The notes under the pieces were generated by a model. The model worked only from the letters and a program-made list of their open reading frames with translations, made no database searches and was not told where the DNA came from. The position numbers and the translations under genes are program-made. Of a DNA stretch of 41,308 nt, positions 15,510 through 23,239 are shown in pieces; within the stretch, counting starts at the first letter, position 1; each line of letters begins with the position of its first letter. The stretch is from NCBI GenBank assembly GCA_012520975.1, contig JAAYNF010000041.1:1-41308 (forward strand). The letters run 5' to 3'. The DNA is from Clostridiaceae bacterium. Its GTDB lineage: Bacteria; Bacillota; Clostridia; Saccharofermentanales; UBA5734.

Positions 15510-17402
15510 CTAAGTTTCCAGCCAGAGCTTGGCGACCGCATCGCTGGGCATTTTCCAGTTTCCTCGGGGCGACAGTGCCACGCTGCCGATTTGAGGTCCG
15601 TCGGGCAAACAGGAGCGCTTAAACTGTTGAGCAAAAAAACGCCGGGTGAAAACCTGCAGCCAATGTCGGATGGTCGCCGAAGAATAGGCATCGGCAAAAG
15701 CCGCTTCGGCCAACCGCTTGATTTTGGCCGGTGTAAAACCGTAGCGAACGGTGTAATAAAGGAAAAAGTCATGTAAATCATAAGGCCCGATCAGCTGCTC
15801 GGTTTTTTGAGCGATCTTGCCGGCTTCGGGCGGCAGCAATTCAGGGCTGATCGGCGTGTCCAAAATATCCAGCAAGGTTTTCCGGAGGCTCGGCGACGCT
15901 GACGTTGCGGCGTGGCGGATCAGGTGTCGGAGCAGCGTTTTGGGGACAGAGGAATTAACCCCGTACATGGACATATGATCACCATTGTATGTTGTCCAGC
16001 CAAGAGCCAGTTCAGACAGATCACCGGTACCGATGACCATACCACCGGTTTTATTGGCCAGATCCATCAGAATCTGGGTTCGTTCGCGGGCCTGAGCATT
16101 TTCATAAGTGACATCATGGGTGTCGGGATCGTGGCCGATATCCTGAAAATGATTGAGAACTGCTCGGCGGATCGAGATTTCCCGCCATGCAACCCCCAAA
16201 TCGTTCGCCAAGGATATGGCATTGCTTTGGGTGCGCTCGGTTGTACCCAATCCCGGCATGATAACGGCGGAGATGCCTTTTCGATCCAATTGCAGGGAGT
16301 CGAAAGCCCGGACGGCAACCAACAAAGCCAAGGTAGAGTCCAGCCCTCCCGACAATCCGATCAGGACCGACCGACAGGCTGTGTGCTGCAATCGCTTGCG
16401 CAAACCCGCCGCCTGCAACGAGAGGACCTCCTCGCAGCGAGCCGCCAGTTCTTGCTGATCCGCCGGCACGAAGGGCAACGGTGAAGGTTTTAGGCGCAAA
16501 GCCAAGGGTCGAACCTCCATTGAGAAAGGGATGCTTCGATGGGTTTCTGCGGGTTGCGCAGAACCGATATTTCGGCTCTGCCGATCGGCCATCAGTGCTT
16601 GAAGATCGACATCGGCCGTAATGAGACCTGTGGAAAACAGGGGGGATTCATGAAGTTGGCGGCCTTTTTCATAGATCAGGTTGTGTCCGGCAAAAACCAG
16701 ATCGGTGCTGGACTCGCCTTCTCCGGCGTTGGCGTGGACATAGGCGCAAATCAGACGGGCGGACTGGCTTTGCACCAGCAGACGTCGGCGGGCGGCCCTG
16801 CCGACAAATTCGCAACAAGCGGACGGGTTTGCGATGATGGTTGCGCCGGCGGCGGCATGGTCGATGGCCGGCGAACGGGCAGCCCACAAATCATGGCCGA
16901 TCTCAACCGCCAGCTGTAAGTCCGGGAGCTCCGGACAGCCAAAAAGCAGATTGCGGCCAAAAGGAATGTTTTGATCGGCAAAGGGCACTTCAGACAGGGC
17001 CGGGCCGGGAGAAAAGCAGCGAGCTTCCCCTGATTCCACCCGGCCTTGCAGATAAAACTTGGGGACAAATCCCATGATTTTGCCTTTGTGCAGTACGGCG
17101 GCAACATTGTAGAGCCGCCCTCCATCGGCCAGCGGAAGCCCGATCACGCTGATGATCGCCAGGTCCGACGTGGCTGCGGCCAGGTCAAGCAAAGCGTCGG
17201 CGGCTCCTGTCAGCAATGTCCGGCTGAAAAAAAGGTCGCCGCAGGTCGATCCGGTCAGACATAGTTCCGGAAAAACAACAAGCTGGACCTGTTCATCCTC
17301 AGCTCGGCGGATCAGTTTAAGAATCCGGTCCCGATTGCTCTTGCAGTCGGCGACCAGAATGGCCGGTGTCGCGGCTGCCACGCGCAAAAAACCGTCGTGC
17401 AT
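15510..17402 (-). CDS. nadE: NAD+ synthetase, glutamine-dependent type, with glutaminase Cys replaced by Gly
   Basis: This 630-residue enzyme performs the last step of NAD synthesis. The N-terminal nitrilase domain keeps the catalytic Glu46 (VVFPELCLTG) and Lys115 (FVPKFYLQ). However, the nucleophile position of the usual VEICEDLW motif reads VEIGHDLW with Gly169 (codon at 16896-16898). The C-terminal synthetase domain is intact: GLSGGLDSTLAL P-loop, LGTTERT, GTGDLSELALGW, and MYGVNSSVPKTL. It may therefore work with free ammonia only. The ATG at 17402 follows GAGG by 8 bases; an upstream ATG at 17438 lacks a ribosome site. It is divergent from metA. Confidence 0.95.
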   Translation of the reverse strand: MHDGFLRVAAATPAILVADCKSNRDRILKLIRRAEDEQVQLVVFPELCLTGSTCGDLFFSRTLLTGAADALLDLAAATSDLAIISVIGLPLADGGRLYNVAAVLHKGKIMGFVPKFYLQGRVESGEARCFSPGPALSEVPFADQNIPFGRNLLFGCPELPDLQLAVEIGHDLWAARSPAIDHAAAGATIIANPSACCEFVGRAARRRLLVQSQSARLICAYVHANAGEGESSTDLVFAGHNLIYEKGRQLHESPLFSTGLITADVDLQALMADRQSRNIGSAQPAETHRSIPFSMEVRPLALRLKPSPLPFVPADQQELAARCEEVLSLQAAGLRKRLQHTACRSVLIGLSGGLDSTLALLVAVRAFDSLQLDRKGISAVIMPGLGTTERTQSNAISLANDLGVAWREISIRRAVLNHFQDIGHDPDTHDVTYENAQARERTQILMDLANKTGGMVIGTGDLSELALGWTTYNGDHMSMYGVNSSVPKTLLRHLIRHAATSASPSLRKTLLDILDTPISPELLPPEAGKIAQKTEQLIGPYDLHDFFLYYTVRYGFTPAKIKRLAEAAFADAYSSATIRHWLQVFTRRFFAQQFKRSCLPDGPQIGSVALSPRGNWKMPSDAVAKLWLET

Positions 17403-17474
17403 ATTCTTGCCCTCACTTGTTTCAAGCTTTGAATTCATTTTATCACAATATTATCGTTGATTATGAGCTATGTC

Positions 17475-17503
17475 TTGACTTTTCGGAAAGAGGCGAGGAT
17501 ACT
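17475..17503 (+). promoter_or_regulatory. Putative promoter of metA
   Basis: TTGACT (17475-17480) and GATACT (17498-17503) are spaced by 17 bases. The leader of about 40 bases is too short for a SAM riboswitch or T-box. Confidence 0.5.
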
Positions 17504-17550
17504 TTCCTTAAACCCTGTCAAGGAATGAACAGATAGTAAGGAGCTGTCTC

Positions 17551-18468
17551 ATGCCAATTAAAATTCCGGATCATTTACCTGCAACATCTACGCTGGAGCG
17601 GGAAAATATTTTCGTCATGCATGAAAACCGGGCGTACTCACAGGACATCCGGCCTTTGCGCATCCTGCTCCTGAATCTGATGCCGACCAAAATTACGACC
17701 GAAACACAGTTTCTGAGATTGCTGAGCAACTCGCCGTTACAGGTGGAGGTCGATTTTCTCTATACTTCGACATATAGCCCGCGCAACACGACCAAAGACC
17801 ATTTGATTAAGTTTTATGAGACTTTTGATCAGGTGCGCGACCGTCGTTATGACGGCATGATCATTACCGGCGCTCCGGTTGAGCATATGCCCTTTGAATC
17901 GGTTGCCTATTGGTCGGAATTGTGTGAAATTATGGACTGGAGCCGATCCCATGTCTATTCAACCCTCCATGTTTGCTGGGGTGCGCAGGCCGGCCTTTAT
18001 CATCATTACGGAGTGCCCAAGCATGACCTTGAGCGGAAGATCTTCGGCGTTTTCCGGCACAGCCTGAGCTGGACCCGGCCGGTCAAGTTGTTCCGTGGGT
18101 TTGATGATGTTTTCTATGTGCCCCATTCCCGGCATACAGAGGTCCGCCGCGCCGATATTGCCAAGGTCCCCGAGTTGAGAATCTTATCGGAATCGGAAGA
18201 AACCGGCGTATATGCGATTTCCAACATGTCGGGCCGTCAAATTTTTCTGACCGGCCACTCGGAGTATGATCCCTTGACCTTGCTGGAAGAATACCATCGG
18301 GATCGGGAACGGGGGCTGTCCATTGATCCGCCGCAAGGCTACTTTCCGGACGATGACCCTAACCGGCCGCCTGTTGTTCGCTGGCGGAGCTCGGCCTACC
18401 TTTTGTTCGCCAACTGGCTGAACTATTATGTCTATCAAGAGACACCCTTTGACCTGACGACCATGTAG
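17551..18468 (+). CDS. metA: Homoserine O-acetyltransferase (MetA family)
   Basis: This 305-residue enzyme activates homoserine in methionine synthesis. The family nucleophile is Cys142 ([11 protein letters not shown]), and HSEYDPLTL carries the His-Glu pair. Residue 111, in [10 protein letters not shown], is Glu; work on this family has shown that Glu at 111 favours acetyl-CoA whereas Gly favours succinyl-CoA, so the product is probably O-acetylhomoserine. Length is typical. AAGGAG lies 9 bases before the ATG. It appears to be monocistronic, with its own promoter and a separate thioredoxin gene 123 bases downstream. Confidence 0.95.
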   Translation: MPIKIPDHLPATSTLERENIFVMHENRAYSQDIRPLRILLLNLMPTKITTETQFLRLLSNSPLQVEVDFLYTSTYSPRNTTKDHLIKFYETFDQVRDRRYDGMIITGAPVEHMPFESVAYWSELCEIMDWSRSHVYSTLHVCWGAQAGLYHHYGVPKHDLERKIFGVFRHSLSWTRPVKLFRGFDDVFYVPHSRHTEVRRADIAKVPELRILSESEETGVYAISNMSGRQIFLTGHSEYDPLTLLEEYHRDRERGLSIDPPQGYFPDDDPNRPPVVRWRSSAYLLFANWLNYYVYQETPFDLTTM

Positions 18469-18591
18469 AACACAACCGGTCTTGGCAATGTAACTTTAGT
18501 TACTGAAAAATTCGTGAAAAGATGTTATTCTCGGTTCGATATCTAATAAAATTCGCAACGGAAAATTGCGGTTTCGACAGGAGGAATTGGA

Positions 18592-18909
18592 ATGACTTTG
18601 ACGATTAAATCGGATAATTTTGATGAACTTGTGATGAAAAGCGACAAACCGGTTTTGCTTGACTTCTGGGCTGTCTGGTGCGGACCATGCCGCATGGTTG
18701 CCCCTACGGTTGATAAATTGGCGCAAGATTTCAAAGGGCGCGCGGTGGTGGGCAAGATCAATGTCGACGAGGAGTCGGATCTTGCCGAGCAATTTAAAGT
18801 TATGAGCATACCCACCCTCTATATTCTCAAATCCGGCAAGGTTATGGAAAAACTGGTTGGCGCCCGGCCTTATGCCGAACTGGCCGCAGCGCTGGAAAAG
18901 TACATATAA
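18592..18909 (+). CDS. trxA: Thioredoxin
   Basis: This 105-residue protein has the active-site WCGPC (in FWAVWCGPCRMVAP) and the cis-proline segment SIPTLYILKSGK. It reduces disulfides in cytosolic proteins with electrons from thioredoxin reductase, which is not in this window. AGGAGG lies 6 bases before the ATG. The 123-base leader contains an inverted repeat GTAAC-TTTA-GTTAC (18490-18503) and a small hairpin (18554-18570), either of which could be regulatory. It ends at a terminator. Confidence 0.97.
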   Translation: MTLTIKSDNFDELVMKSDKPVLLDFWAVWCGPCRMVAPTVDKLAQDFKGRAVVGKINVDEESDLAEQFKVMSIPTLYILKSGKVMEKLVGARPYAELAAALEKYI

Positions 18910-18934
18910 TAATTATCTTGATATCATTGATCTC

Positions 18935-18962
18935 AAGGGCTGTCCGGAAAGGCGGCCCTTTT
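18935..18962 (+). terminator. Intrinsic terminator after trxA
   Basis: AAGGGCTGTC pairs with GGCGGCCCTT (two G-T pairs) around a short loop, followed by TTTT including the last stem bases. It separates trxA from the NAD(P)HX repair gene. Confidence 0.65.
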
Positions 18963-19026
18963 GCCGTGTTTTCGTTTATAATGTAGGAAAGCCGATGTAC
19001 AGGGGTTGGCACAGGGAGGCGAAAAT

Positions 19027-20607
19027 ATGCGTGTGATCGGCCGCTTTGAGCAACAGGCCATCGATCGTCTGTGGCAACAACGGACCGGCTTGCCGCTGCT
19101 GGTTCTGATGGAGCATGCCGCTGCGGCCGTGGTTAAAAGAGGCCGGGAAATGGTGGAGGCTGCTGCCACGGTGCTTGTTTTGGCGGGCAAGGGAAACAAC
19201 GGCGGTGATGCCTTTGCCAGCGCACGGTTGCTGGCTGCCGCCGGGTATCGTGTGATATGTCGGGAGCTTTTTCCGGATGCGCTGCGCTCTTACGAGGTCG
19301 AAGCCAACAGACAGGCCTATCTTGGTCTGGGACATGAGATCAAACCGTTAACCCCGGATGATTTCGACCGACTGGAAACCGGCGCCTTGATTATCGATGG
19401 AATTTTTGGCACGGGTTTTCGTGCCGATCGCCCTCTTCCCGAATCGGTGCGGCAGGCCTCTTTGCTGACCGCTGCTGCTAGGCGGCGCGGTGTTTTGGTG
19501 CTTGCAATCGATATCCCCAGCGGTGTGGACGCCGACAGTGGTCATGCTGCCGACGCGGCTTTTTGTGCCGATGTGACCGTCACTTTTTTCCACAGCAAAA
19601 TTGGCCTGTGCGGTGCGCCCGGCCGTTTTTTTGCCGGCCGTGTCCTGGTCGAACCCATCGGCGTGCCGAAGTCCTGGATCGACGACCTGCCGGAGACAAC
19701 CGGGGTAAAGGGCGGTGTCGGACGAACGTATCAAACGGATGTTGATGATGTCCGGGCTGTCCGGCCGGAGCGCGCTGCCGACAGCCACAAAGGGAACTTT
19801 GGCCGTGTTCTGGTCCTTGGTGGTTCCCCCGGCATGCCCGGCGCGGTTTTGTTGGCGGCCACCGCCGCCGCCCGGTCCGGAGCCGGTCTTGTGGAGGTTG
19901 CTGTTCCCGAGATGGTTGCCGCCACGGTTTTGGCGGCGCGGCCGGAATGTTTGCTGCACACGCTGTCCCAGCAACCGGCCGCCCTTTTTTCGCAAATGGA
20001 AACGCTTCTCCGTTCTGCGTCGGCGGTTGTGGCCGGTATGGGAGCCGGTCAATCGGAATGGCTTCGGGCGGTCCTACCGCAGGTGATTTCCGAAGCCGGA
20101 CAGGTGGTTCTGGATGCCGATGCCCTGAATCAAATGGCCGGAGACCCGGACCATTATTTCGACTTGTTGCGCCGGCGAACGGCAAGGGGTCTTGCCCCCG
20201 GGATTCTCACGCCCCATCCCGGTGAATTCCGCCGACTGCTCCCGGACTGCTGCCTGAACGACCGTCAGGAGGCGGCGCGCGTGCTGTCAGCGGCCTGTTC
20301 GGCGGTGGTTGTGCTTAAAGGTGCGGCGACGGTTGTCGCAGAGCCCGGCGGAACGGCCTGGATTAATCCGACAGGCAATCATGGTCTGGCCAAAGGTGGC
20401 AGCGGAGATGTTCTGGCCGGCCTGATCGCCGGTTTGCTGGCGCAGGGGATGGCGACCGCTGAGGCGGCCGCGGTTGCTGCGGTTTACCTGCATGGTCTGG
20501 CGGCTGATCTGGTGGCCTCGCGCATGGGTCATCGCACCATTCTGGCGGGCGATGTGATCGACGCAATGGGAGATGCTTTGCGACAAGTTGGCTGGGAGCC
20601 TTCGTGA
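19027..20607 (+). CDS. nnrD: Bifunctional NAD(P)H-hydrate epimerase / ADP-dependent dehydratase
   Basis: This 526-residue repair enzyme converts damaged hydrated NAD(P)H back to NAD(P)H. The N-terminal epimerase domain (residues 1-~215) shows GKGNNGGDAFASARLL and DGIFGTGF. The C-terminal kinase-like dehydratase domain (from ~235) shows KGNFGRVLVLGGSPGMPGA, HPGEFRRL and AKGGSGDVLAGLIAGLLAQG. GGGAGG at 19014-19019 with 7-base spacing fixes the ATG at 19027. Alanine racemase follows 12 bases downstream, a pairing common in Bacillota, so the two are probably co-transcribed. A TATAAT at 18977-18982 may be the -10 box. Confidence 0.95.
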   Translation: MRVIGRFEQQAIDRLWQQRTGLPLLVLMEHAAAAVVKRGREMVEAAATVLVLAGKGNNGGDAFASARLLAAAGYRVICRELFPDALRSYEVEANRQAYLGLGHEIKPLTPDDFDRLETGALIIDGIFGTGFRADRPLPESVRQASLLTAAARRRGVLVLAIDIPSGVDADSGHAADAAFCADVTVTFFHSKIGLCGAPGRFFAGRVLVEPIGVPKSWIDDLPETTGVKGGVGRTYQTDVDDVRAVRPERAADSHKGNFGRVLVLGGSPGMPGAVLLAATAAARSGAGLVEVAVPEMVAATVLAARPECLLHTLSQQPAALFSQMETLLRSASAVVAGMGAGQSEWLRAVLPQVISEAGQVVLDADALNQMAGDPDHYFDLLRRRTARGLAPGILTPHPGEFRRLLPDCCLNDRQEAARVLSAACSAVVVLKGAATVVAEPGGTAWINPTGNHGLAKGGSGDVLAGLIAGLLAQGMATAEAAAVAAVYLHGLAADLVASRMGHRTILAGDVIDAMGDALRQVGWEPS

Positions 20608-20619
20608 AAGGATAAACAG

Positions 20620-21819
20620 ATGACACATCATGAGTACCTAAATCGATCTTGGGCGGAAATCAATCTCGATCATATTGCTTGGAATGTCCGGCGGATCCGC
20701 CGCTCGGTTCATCGCAGCGCGGAGGTCATGGCCGTGGTCAAAGCCGACGCCTATGGTCATGGCGTGGAGCAGACCATTCCGGTCATGCTGGAAAACGGTG
20801 TTACCCGCCTGGCTGTATCCATGTTGGACGAGGCCGTTCAATTGCGCCAAGCCGGCGTGGGCGTTCCGATTCTGGTTCTCAGCTATACCGATTCCGGCCG
20901 GGCACCGGAAATACTCAGCAACCAGATAACCCAGACCGTTTACAGTCGGGATCTGGCACAGGCGCTTTCCGATGCAGCCGTGCAACTGAACTGCGATGCG
21001 CGTATTCATATCAAGGTCGATACCGGAATGGGACGGGTCGGTTTTCTGGCCGGCTATGGCGCCGTCAAAGATATTACATGGATCGGCAGGTTGCCCCGGA
21101 TCATCATTGAAGGCATTTATACGCATTTCGCAACCGCCGACGAAGAGGACACAACCTTTGTTTTCGAACAGTTTGAACAATTCAACGCCATCTGTCGCGA
21201 GCTGGAACGGATCGGCATTCAAATTCCAATCAAGCACGTCTGCAACAGTGCCGCGACCATGCGTTTTCCGGCTATGCATCTGGATCTGGTCCGCCCCGGA
21301 TTGATTTTGTTTGGCATGGTTCCAACCGGCTGCCCCGATGCTTGGACCGATCTAAAACCTGCCATGACCCTGAAATCCGGTGTTATTCTGACCAAAGATC
21401 TGCCTCCGGGATACCCGATCAGCTATGGGAGATCTTTTGTTACTTCCCGAGAGAGTCAGATTGTTACGATTCCGATCGGTTATGCCGATGGGTATTCCCG
21501 TCGCCTGACCGGAAAAGCCAGTGTCTTGCTCCGGGGTCGCCGCCTGCCGGTAATCGGACGCATTTGCATGGACACCTGCATGGTGGATGCGACCCAATTG
21601 CCGCCGCCGAGGGTCGCCGTCGGCGAAGAGGTTGTTTTATTCGGTGAACAAATCAATGGCGGCAACAAATCCGGCATCTCGGTTGATGAGCTGGCCTCTT
21701 GGATGGGAACCATCAATTACGAAATGACCTGCCTGATCGGGCGGCGCGTTCCGCGGGCCTATGTGACGGCAAAAGGTTTGGCCACGGTCAAAAGCTACAT
21801 TTTGGCCGAAGACCGCTAG
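20620..21819 (+). CDS. alr: Alanine racemase
   Basis: This 399-residue PLP enzyme makes D-alanine for peptidoglycan. VVKADAYGHG contains the PLP lysine (Lys41), KVDTGMGR is the conserved substrate-binding stretch, VCNSAAT and GYADGYSR follow, and IGRICMDTCMVD is in the C-terminal beta domain. Length is normal. The gene follows nnrD by 12 bases with AAGGA as ribosome site. A short stem-loop without a T run follows at 21821-21844. Confidence 0.97.
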   Translation: MTHHEYLNRSWAEINLDHIAWNVRRIRRSVHRSAEVMAVVKADAYGHGVEQTIPVMLENGVTRLAVSMLDEAVQLRQAGVGVPILVLSYTDSGRAPEILSNQITQTVYSRDLAQALSDAAVQLNCDARIHIKVDTGMGRVGFLAGYGAVKDITWIGRLPRIIIEGIYTHFATADEEDTTFVFEQFEQFNAICRELERIGIQIPIKHVCNSAATMRFPAMHLDLVRPGLILFGMVPTGCPDAWTDLKPAMTLKSGVILTKDLPPGYPISYGRSFVTSRESQIVTIPIGYADGYSRRLTGKASVLLRGRRLPVIGRICMDTCMVDATQLPPPRVAVGEEVVLFGEQINGGNKSGISVDELASWMGTINYEMTCLIGRRVPRAYVTAKGLATVKSYILAEDR

Positions 21820-21820
21820 T

Positions 21821-21844
21821 CGACCGCGCTTTCCGGCGCGGTTG
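21821..21844 (+). terminator. Stem-loop after alr overlapping the riboswitch promoter
   Basis: ACCGCGC (21823-21829) pairs with GCGCGGT (21836-21842), extendable by two pairs. No T run follows; its right arm overlaps the TTGAAA -35 box of the next unit. It may weakly end the alr transcript. Confidence 0.35.
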
Positions 21845-21870
21845 AAACCCCTGAACCGCTATGCTATAAT
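21842..21870 (+). promoter_or_regulatory. Promoter of the FMN riboswitch-ribU unit
   Basis: TTGAAA (21842-21847) and perfect TATAAT (21865-21870) are separated by 17 bases; the transcript should start near 21877, just before the aptamer. Confidence 0.75.
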
Positions 21871-21887
21871 GATGCCCGAACCGAGAT

Positions 21888-22030
21888 GTTTCCGGGGCAG
21901 GGTGTGATTCCCTACCGGCGGTGATTCCCCGCGAGGGGCGAGCCCGCGAACCTCTTGACCGGCCTGACGGCCGGCGAGGCTGATAAGGTGAGATTCCTTG
22001 GCCGACAGTACAGTCTGGATGGAAGGAAAC
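21888..22030 (+). ncRNA. FMN riboswitch (RFN element)
   Basis: All conserved blocks of the RFN aptamer are present in order: CGGGGCAGGGTG, TTCCCTACCGGCGG, GAGCCCGCGA, GGTGAGATTCC and GGCCGACAGTACAGTCTGGATG. The closing stem is GTTTCC (21888-21893) with GGAAAC (22025-22030). Binding of flavin mononucleotide should favour the terminator at 22054 and lower expression of the riboflavin transporter subunit downstream. Confidence 0.96.
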
Positions 22031-22053
22031 GACGCGTCTGCCGACGTTTGATT

Positions 22054-22085
22054 GCCCCCGAGTACCGGAGGGGGCTTTTCTTTTT
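22054..22085 (+). terminator. Riboswitch-controlled intrinsic terminator
   Basis: GCCCCC (22054-22059) pairs with GGGGGC (22070-22075), followed by TTTTCTTTTT. Its place between the FMN aptamer and ribU makes it the expression platform. Confidence 0.9.
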
Positions 22086-22140
22086 CAAGAATGGAACCCC
22101 GACTCGTTCGGTCACAAAAAAGCAGAAAGAAGGATCTACC

Positions 22141-22761
22141 ATGACCGAAAACGACTTGAATCTGACCGTCAGCAAAAACCGCGCCCGCATTCGTTGGATC
22201 GCCAAAACCGGCATCCTTTCGGCCGTCGCCATCGCCCTGATGTATTTGGAGATGTCCCTGCCGCTGATGCCGGCTTTTCTTAAATTTGACTTTAGCGAGA
22301 TCGCGGTCCTGCTGGGCTCCTTCGCGATGGGCCCACTGACCGGAATCCTGATCGAGCTGATCAAAAACTTAGCTCATTTACCGGCATCCGGCACCATGTA
22401 TGTCGGCGAGCTGGCCAATTTCGTTGTCGGTGTGCTCTTTGTCGGTACGGCCGGATGGATTTATCAACGACACAAAACACGCAGCCGCGCCTACCTTGCC
22501 ATGGCGGCCGGAACCCTTGCCATGACGGTCGGAGCCAGCCTGATCAATTATTTTTTGATGATTCCGTTTTATGTCTCGGCGATGGGCTTCCCGATGGAAG
22601 CGATTATTAACATGACGCACAAGGCCGGCAATCTGATGGTCAGCGATCTTAAGAGCTTGATTCTATGGGTCTTTGTGCCGTTCAACCTGTTCAAAGGCAT
22701 CATCGTTTCGTTTATTGTCGGGCTGGTCTATAAAAGAGTCAGTCCACTCTTGCATCGCTGA
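22141..22761 (+). CDS. ribU: Riboflavin ECF transporter substrate-binding component RibU
   Basis: This 206-residue membrane protein has about six hydrophobic segments and the ECF S-component pattern (TGILSAVAIALMYLEMSLP, FDFSEIAVLLGSFAMGPL.GILIELIKN). It binds riboflavin and works with a shared EcfA/A'/T energising module, not encoded here. The FMN riboswitch directly upstream supports riboflavin as substrate. The open frame extends back to 21955, but that part is riboswitch; the ATG at 22141 has GAAGGA ahead of it. Confidence 0.94.
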   Translation: MTENDLNLTVSKNRARIRWIAKTGILSAVAIALMYLEMSLPLMPAFLKFDFSEIAVLLGSFAMGPLTGILIELIKNLAHLPASGTMYVGELANFVVGVLFVGTAGWIYQRHKTRSRAYLAMAAGTLAMTVGASLINYFLMIPFYVSAMGFPMEAIINMTHKAGNLMVSDLKSLILWVFVPFNLFKGIIVSFIVGLVYKRVSPLLHR

Positions 22762-22766
22762 TTGCC

Positions 22767-23213
22767 ATGCAAAGCCGTGTTCGGGAGAAAACCGCCCGCC
22801 GCCTGCTGGTGGGCATCGGCGTGCCGATACTGGTCATCGGTGGTTTTGCCATTGTATACTTTTATGATCCCGACCGAAATCTTCTCCCGATCCCCTGTCT
22901 TTTTAACATGGTGACCGGGCTTGATTGCATCGGGTGCGGCACGACCAGAGCACTGAACGCATTGGCTCACGGTAAAATTCTGACGGCGCTTTCCCATAAT
23001 CTGATCACACCCTTCTGGTTGTTGCTGCCGGCATATGCGTTGCTGGGAGAGTGGCTGCGAGCGGTGGTCGGCCGTCCGGTTCTGCCACCGATACGCGATC
23101 ATCGCTGGATGTTGGTTTTGCTTTTGGTCAGCAGTCTTTTGTTTTTTGTGCTGCGCAACTTACCGTGGGAACCGTTTACTTGGTTGGCGGCGACCGCCGA
23201 CCCGCTTCGATAA
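22767..23213 (+). CDS. DUF2752 family membrane protein
   Basis: This 148-residue protein has three hydrophobic segments and the DUF2752 hallmark LDCIGCGTTRALNALAHGKILTALSHN (a Cys-x-x-Cys-Gly motif followed by Thr-Arg-Ala). The biochemical role of the family is unknown. It starts 5 bases after the ribU stop without a clear ribosome site, so it is probably translationally coupled to ribU and under the same riboswitch. Confidence 0.85.
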   Translation: MQSRVREKTARRLLVGIGVPILVIGGFAIVYFYDPDRNLLPIPCLFNMVTGLDCIGCGTTRALNALAHGKILTALSHNLITPFWLLLPAYALLGEWLRAVVGRPVLPPIRDHRWMLVLLLVSSLLFFVLRNLPWEPFTWLAATADPLR

Positions 23214-23239
23214 TCGTCGAAATCCGGGAGGTGTATCGA

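Noticed and set aside
17439-17550. SAM riboswitch or T-box before metA
   Set aside because: The leader is only ~40 bases after a good promoter and lacks conserved riboswitch blocks.
19348-20052. 234-codon minus-strand frame opposite nnrD
   Set aside because: A GC-rich shadow with low-complexity Arg/Gly sequence; the plus strand carries the NAD(P)HX repair motifs.
21955-22140. Upstream extension of RibU
   Set aside because: This part is the FMN aptamer and terminator, not coding sequence.
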